The position numbers and the translations under genes are program-made. 37,475 bases of DNA from Bacteroidales bacterium (GTDB lineage Bacteria; Bacteroidota; Bacteroidia; Bacteroidales; F082): NCBI GenBank assembly GCA_017466405.1, contig JAFTUF010000061.1:1-37475 (forward strand), read 5' to 3'. The notes under the pieces are model-generated. The model made no database searches. It was not told the DNA's origin and saw only the letters and a list, made by a program, of their open reading frames with translations. How positions within the stretch are numbered: position 1 is the first letter of the stretch; every line of letters starts with the position of its first letter. Of this stretch, positions 14,910 to 22,658 are shown in pieces.

Positions 14910-15626
14910 TCAAATTTTACTTATAATAAATTTAAAACAACGTATTATTGAGGATAATCCACTAACTGTTTTAAATGAATTTTTGTACTTTTCATTTGGC
15001 AATGATATTCCGTTTTCATATATTGGATAACGAGTATTTTGTTGTACGCCATTGAACAATATCGCAAAACAATAGATTAATTTGTCAACGTACATACTTT
15101 CTTGTATATGCTTATAGATTTTTTCTTTTGAAGAAGAAATATCAATACCTATCATATCCAACACATTGGGATTTACAGTAAAATCAGACGGGCAATCTTG
15201 TGAGGATTTAACATGTTCATTTGTACAATTATTTGATATTTCTGCCATATATTCAAGACGTAATTCAAAATCACTGATATTACGCATTTTATCTTTAATA
15301 TCATTACAAGAATCTATCAAATTTGACTCTACATATTCATAAAATTGTTCTATTGCATTTTCTGGACTATGATTAAAATCTTTTACATTATCTACAAGCT
15401 TATTCTCCAATAGTATTCCTTTAATAATACACTCAATACATTGCTGTAAGAAAAATATACAATGACTTATTCTTTCATTCTTTAATAAAACATCTGCTGT
15501 AATCAAATTCTCCATAGCTGTCTTATACCATGAAATGCTTTGCTCAGTTCTTACATTATCAGCAATTCCTAAATATTCATTAACATCATATGTTTTTATA
15601 TTTTTTTTAATTTTGTTACTGGCCAT
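14910..15626 (-). CDS. HEPN-domain protein
   Basis: This 238-residue protein carries a HEPN-type helical domain near residues 30-75 (SWYKTAMENLITADVLLKNE then HCIFFLQQCIECIIKGILL). The usual RxxxxH catalytic motif of toxic HEPN RNases is not clearly visible. Such proteins are often encoded next to restriction or nucleotidyltransferase genes. Here it lies 31 bp downstream of the methylase/restriction gene on the same strand and is probably co-transcribed. ATG 15626 was chosen over a TTG at 15677 that overlaps the upstream gene. It could be an accessory or antitoxin-type protein of the system; the role is inferred from context. Confidence 0.7.
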   Translation of the reverse strand: MASNKIKKNIKTYDVNEYLGIADNVRTEQSISWYKTAMENLITADVLLKNERISHCIFFLQQCIECIIKGILLENKLVDNVKDFNHSPENAIEQFYEYVESNLIDSCNDIKDKMRNISDFELRLEYMAEISNNCTNEHVKSSQDCPSDFTVNPNVLDMIGIDISSSKEKIYKHIQESMYVDKLIYCFAILFNGVQQNTRYPIYENGISLPNEKYKNSFKTVSGLSSIIRCFKFIISKI

Positions 15627-15657
15627 ATTTCTTTTTTTTGCAATTATACATAAAATA

Positions 15658-17913
15658 TTAACACGTACTATCTTCAATGATTTTTATATCATCTCTCGAT
15701 AATTCATATGCTTGATAAATCAATTCGTCTATCTGCTTTTCAATTGCAGATGTATCTGTTGTGTAATTTGTTAGTTTGGCATCAATAACTTTTTTTACAA
15801 GTTCTGAAATTTTAGCTTGAAGGGGTTGACTTAATGCAGGTATTGGGAAATTATCAACCTCATAGCCATTTACATTACTATTTGTACTAAAGCACCTAAA
15901 GAACCAATTTATTGTTTTTGAGTTCAAAAATCCTAACAAACAATACAAATCCATTCCTTGTATTGGCAATATGTAATTACAAGAATTAGCCAAATAGAAT
16001 CCTTGTGGAACAATAGACATTACAAGTCTAATCTTATCATTAGCGCCCGTCATTCCTTGCATTACAATTCTTTCAAATCTATGATGAGAAGATTTTTCTG
16101 TATTACCATATTCCAATAAATACATATCTTCTTCAAGATAATCAATTTGACCTTGACTCATTTGAAGTGTATGATAATATCTCTGGATTGAAGCTCCTTT
16201 CAAAATGATAGGGTTTAATACATTAGAACCAAAATACTTCTTATGGAATGTTACATTCAGTTCTCCTTCAATACACTTAAGAGATAATTCTTTCTTCTTC
16301 AACAACTTTATTATAGTTGTTTTGTATTCTGGTCGTAACCTTGGAATTGTATAATCCACGCTATCAATAGCCATAATATCATTAAGAGAAAAACATGTGC
16401 TCAACCCTGATGATTTATATTTATCATCCCACACATATACAGGGAAAATATAATCATTATCCACCTTTGTATTTTGTATTAACGATACACATACACTCAT
16501 CTTTACACTCTCAAAAACGCGTTTCTTTTTACTATCACGTTCTGGAAAAGAATCAATCTTAAGAATTTTGTCATTTTCAAGAATGTACTTTCTCAAATTA
16601 GTAGCTTGTCTGTCTCCTAAGAATGAATTTTGGAATATAAAACAATTTATACCATTTGTAGACAGCAATTTCTTAACTGCATTTGCTATAAAAAGCTTAT
16701 AAGCATTTAATTTTCCTCCAAATGCGATTGTGTAATCTTTATCGCAGCGCAAATCTTTAATTTCTCCAACATGTGATTCTTGATATAAAAAATACGGCGG
16801 ATTCCCTATCACAATATCAAATCCTCCTTTTGCGAAGACGTCGCTGAACCAGGTGTGCCAGAGGAAGAAGTGGGTGTTCTCGGCGAGGTTGATGTGCTTC
16901 AGCTCGTGGAGGATGGCGGGGTCGAACTTCTGGAGTTCTAACTGCTGGCTGATGGCGTGGCTGATGTCGCGTTGCAGACGGTGTTTCTGCTCGTGGTCGG
17001 AGCAGGAATAGTATTGTGTGAGGAGCTGCGTGACTCGTCGCTGCAGCTGGTTGGTGTCGTCGTCGAAGATGGAGTATTCGGTGATGTGCGACTTGTCTTT
17101 GTTGTCGTAGGTGAGTCGGCTGAGGTCCATGCCTTTGTAGCTCTCGATGAGGGAGTTGCCTTGCATGATCTTGTAGTCTAAGTTGGGCAGTGGCGAGGCT
17201 TTTTCTTCATCGACTACTATGCTGAGCCAGAAACGCAGACGGGCTATATCGACGGCTCCTTTTTCGATGTCAACGCCGTAGATGTTGTTTTGGATGATAT
17301 CCTTTTTAAGGATAGAACGGGAGATGGGGACGGGTGCGGGTGTGAGGGCTTCGCGGCATTTCAACAGTTCGTTTAACAATCCCATGGGGAAGGCTCCGGA
17401 GCCGATGGCGGGGTCGCAGATCTTGACGTTTTTGAGGGCGTTGAGGAGTTTGTCTTTTTTGTTGTCGGGTATGAGAGCGACGCCTTCTTCGGGTTGCATG
17501 ACGAAGCGTCGTATCTTGTCGGCGGCAATGGATGTGGCGCTGTCGAGGTATGCGATGAGCGACTCGCGACACATATAGCTGACGATTTCCTTGGGTGTGT
17601 AGAAGGCTCCTTTGTCTTTGTTGTCTTCGAGGAGGTTTTCGAAGATTTTGCCGAGCATCTCGGGGTCGACGCCTATCTCAGCGTCGTTGGGGTCGTTTTC
17701 GTCGATGGTGAAGTTGTATTCGCTGAAGAACTGGAATAGTCGTTGGAAATATTGTGCCGGGAAACGGCTTTCGGGTTCGTCGGTGGCGTCGCGTTCGAAG
17801 AGTCCGCCGTTGAGATATGGTATGTCGCGCCATTCGTGGAGGAGTGTTTTGTCCCAATGGTAAAGGCCGAACAAAGTCATGCGTTCTTCTTTGAGTATAT
17901 CATGTATTACCAT
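15658..17913 (-). CDS. Eco57I-type N6-adenine methylase/restriction protein, N-terminally truncated and mosaic
   Basis: This 751-residue product contains an intact gamma-type N6-adenine methylase core: FYTP (104-107), motif I DPAIGSGAF (167-175), motif IV NPPY (371-374), and a C-terminal target-recognition region with a typical TaqI/Eco57I-like end. Full-length relatives are usually above 1,000 residues with an extra N-terminal part before the PYLNGGLF segment. Here that part is missing, so a nuclease or targeting region was probably lost. The first half (about 16820-17913) is clearly GC-richer, with many GCG, GTC and CTC codons. The second half is AT-rich. The switch falls at the NPPY motif, consistent with replacement of the specificity half by recombination. 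HEPN gene follows. Confidence 0.82.
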   Translation of the reverse strand: MVIHDILKEERMTLFGLYHWDKTLLHEWRDIPYLNGGLFERDATDEPESRFPAQYFQRLFQFFSEYNFTIDENDPNDAEIGVDPEMLGKIFENLLEDNKDKGAFYTPKEIVSYMCRESLIAYLDSATSIAADKIRRFVMQPEEGVALIPDNKKDKLLNALKNVKICDPAIGSGAFPMGLLNELLKCREALTPAPVPISRSILKKDIIQNNIYGVDIEKGAVDIARLRFWLSIVVDEEKASPLPNLDYKIMQGNSLIESYKGMDLSRLTYDNKDKSHITEYSIFDDDTNQLQRRVTQLLTQYYSCSDHEQKHRLQRDISHAISQQLELQKFDPAILHELKHINLAENTHFFLWHTWFSDVFAKGGFDIVIGNPPYFLYQESHVGEIKDLRCDKDYTIAFGGKLNAYKLFIANAVKKLLSTNGINCFIFQNSFLGDRQATNLRKYILENDKILKIDSFPERDSKKKRVFESVKMSVCVSLIQNTKVDNDYIFPVYVWDDKYKSSGLSTCFSLNDIMAIDSVDYTIPRLRPEYKTTIIKLLKKKELSLKCIEGELNVTFHKKYFGSNVLNPIILKGASIQRYYHTLQMSQGQIDYLEEDMYLLEYGNTEKSSHHRFERIVMQGMTGANDKIRLVMSIVPQGFYLANSCNYILPIQGMDLYCLLGFLNSKTINWFFRCFSTNSNVNGYEVDNFPIPALSQPLQAKISELVKKVIDAKLTNYTTDTSAIEKQIDELIYQAYELSRDDIKIIEDSTC

Positions 17914-17944
17914 ATCTATTTCTTTTACATAACAATATTAATTG

Positions 17945-17952
17945 TACTTTTG
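17945..17952 (+). promoter_or_regulatory. -7 box TACTTTTG for the DUF2971 gene
   Basis: TAnnTTTG match 94 bp before the ATG at 18047, located just outside the truncated methylase start. Confidence 0.4.
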
Positions 17953-18046
17953 CATGGACGAATAAATTCGACGTAGGAATTTGTTTTGACAATTGCACGC
18001 CACACTTTTTCGTTCAATTTCTTTTTATTAAATATATAGATCTCAT

Positions 18047-18982
18047 ATGAAAAGTAATAAATCACTGTTATTAAGGGATTTTCTTGAAGTTGAAAACATA
18101 GAAAATTGCAAACCTTGCGAACTTGAGTTAGCTTATGAAAACATCATAGATAGGGATAGTAAAAGTGATATATCATATCATTTAGACAATCTTTGTTATG
18201 ATGCCTTCAAAAGACTACCTATTGACAAAAAAGAAAGACATGTGTTGCGCTTTATAAAATTTCCACCACAAAAGGATAAAAATGGACAAGAAAAAGGATG
18301 GGACGGTTCACAATGCCCTATAATTAGTGATATAAATAATTGCACAATAACATTAAGCTCTCCGAATGGGTTTAATGACCCAATGGATCCTTTGATAAAG
18401 AATTGGTTGGTAAATAAAAATAAGGAACAAAAAAATGATAAAAAAATATATCAATTTATTATAGAAGCACTTGATAAAATTAGGATATGTTGTTTGGTTG
18501 ACCCAAACATCAACAATAACATTTTTAACAACATATTTCGCAAGAAAAACGGATACGATAATCCTCTAATGTGGTCACACTATGCTGATAGTCATAGAGG
18601 GATCTGTATTCAATATAAGATCACACAATCTAATCTTGCAGATAATAAAGATGAAATAGTACGTTTACTTGATATAGATTATTACAAATCATTTCCATTA
18701 GATGGTAATATTTCATTTATTGACTCGCTTATAGTGAAATCCAATTATTGGAAATATGAAAAAGAAACTCGTCTGATAATCTATCCTCGTAATGTTGTTG
18801 ATAAGTATTATCAGTTATCTAACTTCGAAGTAGAATCCGTATATATGGGAGTTCGAATAGATAATAAAAAGCGTGATTTTTTGAAAGATATGTTGAAGAA
18901 TAATTCTATAAAATTATATCAAATGACATTCTCAAAAAACGACATAAGCAAATTAGAAGCTAAAGAAATACAAAAGAAATAA
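18047..18982 (+). CDS. DUF2971 family protein
   Basis: This 311-residue protein carries the DUF2971 pattern. It has LSSPNGFNDPMDP (about 113-125), an ICCLVDP strand, the central PLMWSHYADSHRGICIQY block near 180, and KSNYWKYEKETRLIIYP near 238-254. The first 80 residues are a variable N-terminal extension. DUF2971 proteins occur widely in bacterial accessory regions and defence islands, with no established activity known to me. The gene is AT-rich and opposite in strand to the truncated methylase. It begins 133 bp from the methylase start, so this is where foreign plus-strand DNA begins. Confidence 0.8.
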   Translation: MKSNKSLLLRDFLEVENIENCKPCELELAYENIIDRDSKSDISYHLDNLCYDAFKRLPIDKKERHVLRFIKFPPQKDKNGQEKGWDGSQCPIISDINNCTITLSSPNGFNDPMDPLIKNWLVNKNKEQKNDKKIYQFIIEALDKIRICCLVDPNINNNIFNNIFRKKNGYDNPLMWSHYADSHRGICIQYKITQSNLADNKDEIVRLLDIDYYKSFPLDGNISFIDSLIVKSNYWKYEKETRLIIYPRNVVDKYYQLSNFEVESVYMGVRIDNKKRDFLKDMLKNNSIKLYQMTFSKNDISKLEAKEIQKK

Positions 18983-19111
18983 AACATCTTTGGATATAAA
19001 TAATAATGCTTAAAAAAATAACTTTATACCTATATTTTTCATTTGCTGCTAGAGATCTTTGCTATTTAACTAAAAATATGCTGAGTTCATCTGTTATACA
19101 GAAAAATTCAG

Positions 19112-19119
19112 TAACTTTG
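19112..19119 (+). promoter_or_regulatory. -7 box TAACTTTG for the PLD/zinc-ribbon operon
   Basis: TAnnTTTG match giving a leader of about 88 nt to the ATG at 19215. It suggests that the next two genes form a unit separate from the DUF2971 gene. Confidence 0.4.
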
Positions 19120-19214
19120 TCGGAAACTAACGTAGTGATTTGTTTCTACTATACAATTCTGAGCAAAAGCAATTTCATTATGTTGTTAATTTAAGTGAAT
19201 ATTTTCTTTCTATT

Positions 19215-19976
19215 ATGAGCAATAACACAGAAGTAATTTTTGAAAATATAGAACAACGTATCATTCAGGAAATAAATGATGCTCATTATGCCATATTTGT
19301 TTCTGTTGCATGGTTTACAAATAAGAAGTTGTTTAATGCTCTACTTGAAAAGGCTAAAAACAATTGTTATGTATCGATAATCATACAATTGGATGAAATT
19401 AATTCGCAGTGCGGAATTGATTATAGCCAGATTCAAATAGGACGCTCTGAATGTTTCAAGATTTCTAAAGATGCAGAACTATTACATGATAAGTTTTGTG
19501 TGATTGATTTTAGAAAGGTTATTACAGGCTCATACAATTGGACTTACAAAGCATCACATAATAGTGAAAACATACTTATCCTAAACGACCCTTCTGTTGC
19601 CACTCAGTACATAAGCAGATTTGAACAACAGAAAGCCAAGTTTAATGATTCGAGTATTCAACAGAAATCTCAACCATCTGTTCCTGTAAATAATTTTATC
19701 GACACGCCAAAAGTAACTTATTCTGTTATTCAAATTAAAGATAATGCAGTACCAAGCACAAAGCAATGTAAGTATTGCAATAAAGAAATTGGTTATAGTG
19801 ATGCATTTTGTCAATATTGTGGTAAACTTCAAGATGGATTTCAGCATAAAAGGAAATCAATCGTAGTGACTTGCAAAAAGTGTTCACGCAAACAAGAGGA
19901 AGCACTGATTGATGCGGTGAGTACAAAATTTTGCACTTTCTGCAAGAGTGACAATTTGGAGTGGAACTTAGAATAA
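19215..19976 (+). CDS. Single-HKD phospholipase D-like nuclease with two C-terminal zinc ribbons
   Basis: This 253-residue protein has one PLD active-site motif: H91, K93 and D98 in LLHDKFCVIDF, with GSYNWT at 105-110. A single-HKD protein normally dimerises to form one active site, as in Nuc-type nucleases. After a linker (about 140-180) come two zinc ribbons: C185/C188/C199/C202 and C220/C223/C240/C243. ATG 19215 was chosen; the upstream extension has no family similarity. The next gene starts 19 bp downstream and also carries zinc ribbons, so the two are probably co-expressed. A nucleic-acid-targeting nuclease role is an inference. Confidence 0.8.
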   Translation: MSNNTEVIFENIEQRIIQEINDAHYAIFVSVAWFTNKKLFNALLEKAKNNCYVSIIIQLDEINSQCGIDYSQIQIGRSECFKISKDAELLHDKFCVIDFRKVITGSYNWTYKASHNSENILILNDPSVATQYISRFEQQKAKFNDSSIQQKSQPSVPVNNFIDTPKVTYSVIQIKDNAVPSTKQCKYCNKEIGYSDAFCQYCGKLQDGFQHKRKSIVVTCKKCSRKQEEALIDAVSTKFCTFCKSDNLEWNLE

Positions 19977-19995
19977 ATCATTAATAAAGAAGTAT

Positions 19996-21207
19996 ATGGC
20001 AACGTCATCATTTAGAATTGATTATGAAAAATATTTATGGACTGACATAAAAGTTTTTTGTCCAATCTGCAAAAATAACTTTACTGGATGGTACTGTCCT
20101 TCTTGCGGATTACCAAAGAAAAATAGTAAATATGCCCTTAGTGAATATGGATCACTACATAATTGTAGACAATATCACTTTCGTCCTGAATTTTCATCAT
20201 TTGAAAACATTCAATTATGTGACAAGTGCTACACAACTAATCCATCTAATGCAAAATATTGTAGAAACTGCGGTAAGAAATTCACATCATCAAAGGGTAT
20301 CTCTAAAGATGCACATGCTTGGGTAGATTTAGGATTATCTGTCTTATGGGCAACAGAAACGATAGAAGGACTATATATGTGGAATTACGCTGAAAAGTTG
20401 TATCATGCCACTGATATGGATTTTTATAGAAAACTGGAACCAAAAGAACTGAATGATGTTGCCACTCAGAAATGGGGAGAAAGATGGAGAACTCCAACTA
20501 AAGAAGAGTTTGAAGAATTAGTTATAAAATGTAAATGGGAGAAATGCTTGCATCCTATTTCAAATAAGCATGCTTTAAAAATAACAGGCCCTAATGGGAA
20601 TTCTATCACCATACCTGTAACAGGGTATGCAGGGTGCAAAGAAAAGCCGATTAGAATTTTTCCAGACATTAGCATTTCAATGGGTGACTCAGAAGCAGAA
20701 CATTCGATATGTGCTTTATGGACATCCTCAGAAGACAAGACTAAACCTCATAGAAGAGCTTATGCTTTCCATTTCAGAGGATATGAAGGTTTTACAAAAA
20801 CACTTACTGCTAAGGAAAAAAAAGAGCAAGAGTTTAAAAATAACAGAGACCATAGGAGATTTGAATCAATGTTTGAACCAATTGAAATAGATTACGATTG
20901 GTGGAAACCTGGAATTTCCGAAAAACGTCAGCAAATAATGGACAAGAAAGAAAAACGTTGGCAAATAGAAAGACAAAAAGAAGAAGAAGAGAGACAAATC
21001 TTGAGAAATATGGGTGATGACAGCCAAGAACGGGCTGATAATATCAAAAAAGATGAAGAAAGAAGACGTAGTCTCTGGTTAGACACACCTATAGAAATGC
21101 ATTATAATGAAGAACGTATCCATAGAAATACTATAAGACCTATTGAAAAAGATCAAGGATATGCCATTCTTCCTGTAGCTGATAAGAAATGGCAGGGACG
21201 TCTATGA
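19996..21207 (+). CDS. Zinc-ribbon protein with FISUMP-like domain and charged coiled coil
   Basis: This 403-residue protein has two N-terminal zinc ribbons (C22/C25/C34/C37 and C75/C78/C89/C92). Next is a domain beginning AWVDLGLSVLWATETIEG (108-125) and including WRTPTKEEFEEL (164-175), GNSITIPVTGYAG and ALWTSSED. Blocks of this form (VDLGLSVKWA, RLPTxxE, P-A-G, WSS) are common in secreted or lipoprotein Bacteroidota proteins. Here there is no signal peptide and the domain is fused to cytoplasmic-type zinc ribbons, which is unusual. A very charged helical stretch (about 308-360) follows. Its pairing with the PLD nuclease 19 bp upstream suggests a joint function as sensor or adaptor; this is inference. 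Confidence 0.7.
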   Translation: MATSSFRIDYEKYLWTDIKVFCPICKNNFTGWYCPSCGLPKKNSKYALSEYGSLHNCRQYHFRPEFSSFENIQLCDKCYTTNPSNAKYCRNCGKKFTSSKGISKDAHAWVDLGLSVLWATETIEGLYMWNYAEKLYHATDMDFYRKLEPKELNDVATQKWGERWRTPTKEEFEELVIKCKWEKCLHPISNKHALKITGPNGNSITIPVTGYAGCKEKPIRIFPDISISMGDSEAEHSICALWTSSEDKTKPHRRAYAFHFRGYEGFTKTLTAKEKKEQEFKNNRDHRRFESMFEPIEIDYDWWKPGISEKRQQIMDKKEKRWQIERQKEEEERQILRNMGDDSQERADNIKKDEERRRSLWLDTPIEMHYNEERIHRNTIRPIEKDQGYAILPVADKKWQGRL

Positions 21208-21241
21208 TGTCTTGGTCTTATCAAATACGTAACGCACCATT

Positions 21242-21287
21242 CCTGTACAGGTATGACCAGCTAACTGTATAGTATAGATCCGCTGGC
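21242..21287. repeat. Palindrome CCTGTACAGG and adjacent CCAGC/GCTGG hairpin
   Basis: A perfect 10-bp palindrome (21242-21251) is followed by a 5-bp stem (21257-21261 with 21283-21287). They lie in the leader region before a 28-codon ORF. Possible operator or leader structure. Confidence 0.35.
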
Positions 21288-21332
21288 AGGAGAAGTCCTA
21301 TATTAAACTAATCTTAAAATAGGAGATCTGAA

Positions 21333-21419
21333 ATGAAAATTTCGTTCAAAAATTTTAAGTTAGAAATCAATGTTAAGGAAATGCTTACAATGTATTTCAT
21401 TATTAAGTCATTATTCTAA
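21333..21419 (+). CDS. Candidate 28-residue small protein
   Basis: An ATG is preceded by AGGAG at 21321-21325, one of the better Shine-Dalgarno matches in this window. The product begins MKISFKNFKLEI and ends with a hydrophobic MLTMYFIIKSLF. A strong terminator follows 13 bp after the stop. It may be a small membrane-associated peptide, a type I toxin-like product, or the tail of a lost gene. I do not recognise a family. Confidence 0.45.
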   Translation: MKISFKNFKLEINVKEMLTMYFIIKSLF

Positions 21420-21431
21420 CACTGTTTCTAA

Positions 21432-21469
21432 GCCTGCCGTCTAGCAACAGAAAAACGGCAGGCCTTTTT
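21432..21469 (+). terminator. Strong rho-independent terminator
   Basis: GCCTGCCGT pairs perfectly with ACGGCAGGC, followed by CTTTTTA. It ends the plus-strand island block 21333-21419 just before the truncated PLD gene. Confidence 0.88.
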
Positions 21470-21495
21470 ATTACTCAACAAACAAATTTAACGAA

Positions 21496-22230
21496 TTATA
21501 GTTTCATGAAGAAGTCGTCTTCCACCTGGTCGCCGAAGGTGTCGATAAGGACTTTGATGTATACCTCGTAGGGCGTGGGCTGATTGTCGATGTAGGTTTT
21601 TCTCTTGTATTTCTCTATGTCGTCGATGGTTAGAAGTATGGCTTCGTTCCATAGTTTCCAGAATTCGTCGGAGCAGTATTTCACGTCGTCGTAGTCTTTC
21701 ATAGCGACGTTGAGTTCGTAGCGTGGCGTTTGCTTTGTTCCTAATCCGGAGTCGGAGATGTTGGAGGAGCCCATAATGACCCATCCGTCGCTGTGCGGGG
21801 TGTGTTCTTTGGGGAGGCAGAGGTAGAATTTGGCGTGGAGGTTTTTGGTGGAGTGTATCTTCATCTGTAGCCGTCCGCTGACGAGGTCGTCGCACATCTG
21901 CAGTATGCCCTCCTCCACTTCGGGCGAATATCGTGCGTTGATGATGTCGTCTTTGAAGGCTTTGCTGTATATCTCCTTGGCTTTCTCGGGGTCGGCGAGC
22001 ATCAGCAGCGCTTTGTTGTATTTTCGGAAAATGTCGTCGATGTTGATGCCGACGAGTATCTTGATTTCTGTGATGTCGCCTAATTCCTTGCGCAGCTTGA
22101 AGTAGCCCGAGGAGCGGAAGAATCCTACTACGGCTAAGAAACTGTGGAATGACGACATGCCGCCGGCAATGCCCTTGAGCTTGTCGAAGAGTGTATTGCC
22201 AGGTTCGTTGTTGAAGAACTTGGTGGTCAT
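21496..22230 (-). CDS. PLD-like N-terminal part of a helicase, truncated
   Basis: This 244-residue product matches the N-terminal PLD domain found in large Bacteroidota SNF2/DEAD-type helicases: FFNNEPGNTLFDKL, then VVGFFRSSGYFKLRKEL and KILVGINIDD, and the single HKD motif in LHAKFYLCLP with GSSNIS. In full-length relatives the TPYEVYIKVLIDTFGD segment (about 218-233) leads into the helicase motor. Here the frame stops at FFMKL a few residues later, so about 800 residues are missing. The gene is GC-rich, like the first half of the methylase at 16820-17913 and unlike the AT-rich genes between them. It is probably the left-over start of the helicase that once preceded that methylase. Confidence 0.72.
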   Translation of the reverse strand: MTTKFFNNEPGNTLFDKLKGIAGGMSSFHSFLAVVGFFRSSGYFKLRKELGDITEIKILVGINIDDIFRKYNKALLMLADPEKAKEIYSKAFKDDIINARYSPEVEEGILQMCDDLVSGRLQMKIHSTKNLHAKFYLCLPKEHTPHSDGWVIMGSSNISDSGLGTKQTPRYELNVAMKDYDDVKYCSDEFWKLWNEAILLTIDDIEKYKRKTYIDNQPTPYEVYIKVLIDTFGDQVEDDFFMKL

Positions 22231-22287
22231 GCGCTAATGTTTTGTGAGCGGCTACTTATTTGGTAAAACGGGCTTTCTGCAGGACAC

Positions 22288-22463
22288 AAAAAAAGCATGG
22301 GCGATAATCTTGTCCATGCCCAAGGTCCTGAGAAAACCCGTAAAAACCAGACAAGTTATGCCCACGCTTAAAGCGCAGACATTCGCAACTTGTTCACGGT
22401 TTTTACTGTCATTCTAAAATTTCTCAGGTTTTAGGGCATTACCGAACAAATAGCAAACGCTAT
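22288..22463 (-). ncRNA. Candidate structured RNA with pseudoknot (copy 2)
   Basis: Same plan as 527-700, on the minus strand. Hairpin P0 is at 22463-22450 (ATAGC/GCTAT), and the linker begins TTGTTC. P1 pairs 22439-22434 with 22321-22316 and P2 pairs 22428-22420 with 22335-22327 (9 bp). P3 pairs 22406-22398 with 22348-22340 (9 bp) and P4 pairs 22393-22387 with 22357-22351. The pseudoknot pairs 22367-22351 with 22313-22295 with two small bulges. The 3' strand runs into TTTTTTT at 22294-22288. It ends 57 nt before the truncated PLD-helicase start. A matching -7 box is not clear. Confidence 0.65.
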
Positions 22464-22497
22464 GGTTCTATTTTATTTTTATTTTGTTTTTTTTGTT

Positions 22498-22608
22498 TTA
22501 AGGTCGACAGATAATGGTCAACGGTTTGTGTGTTTTGAGACGCAGCAATTACAGATTGTTAATTTTTTAAAGGTGTAATTGATACGTCTCTACAGTCTGC
22601 GACCTTAA
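22498..22608. repeat. 111-bp two-level inverted repeat
   Basis: Outer arms TTAAGGTCG/CGACCTTAA (9 bp). Inner arms are GAGACG/CGTCTC (22537-22542 with 22585-22590) and CAATTACA/TGTAATTG (22546-22553 with 22574-22581). It could be a small mobile repeat or an RNA. The GAGACG...CGTCTCTAC core is the same as in 23892-23918. Confidence 0.75.
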
Positions 22609-22658
22609 TTTATTTTTTGTTTTTTCTGTTTCTTGAATTGGATTTTAAAATGTTATGT

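Noticed and set aside
14910-15626. AbiV-type abortive infection assignment for the HEPN protein
   Set aside because: The helical HEPN pattern is visible, but no AbiV-specific motif could be confirmed, so only the domain is stated.
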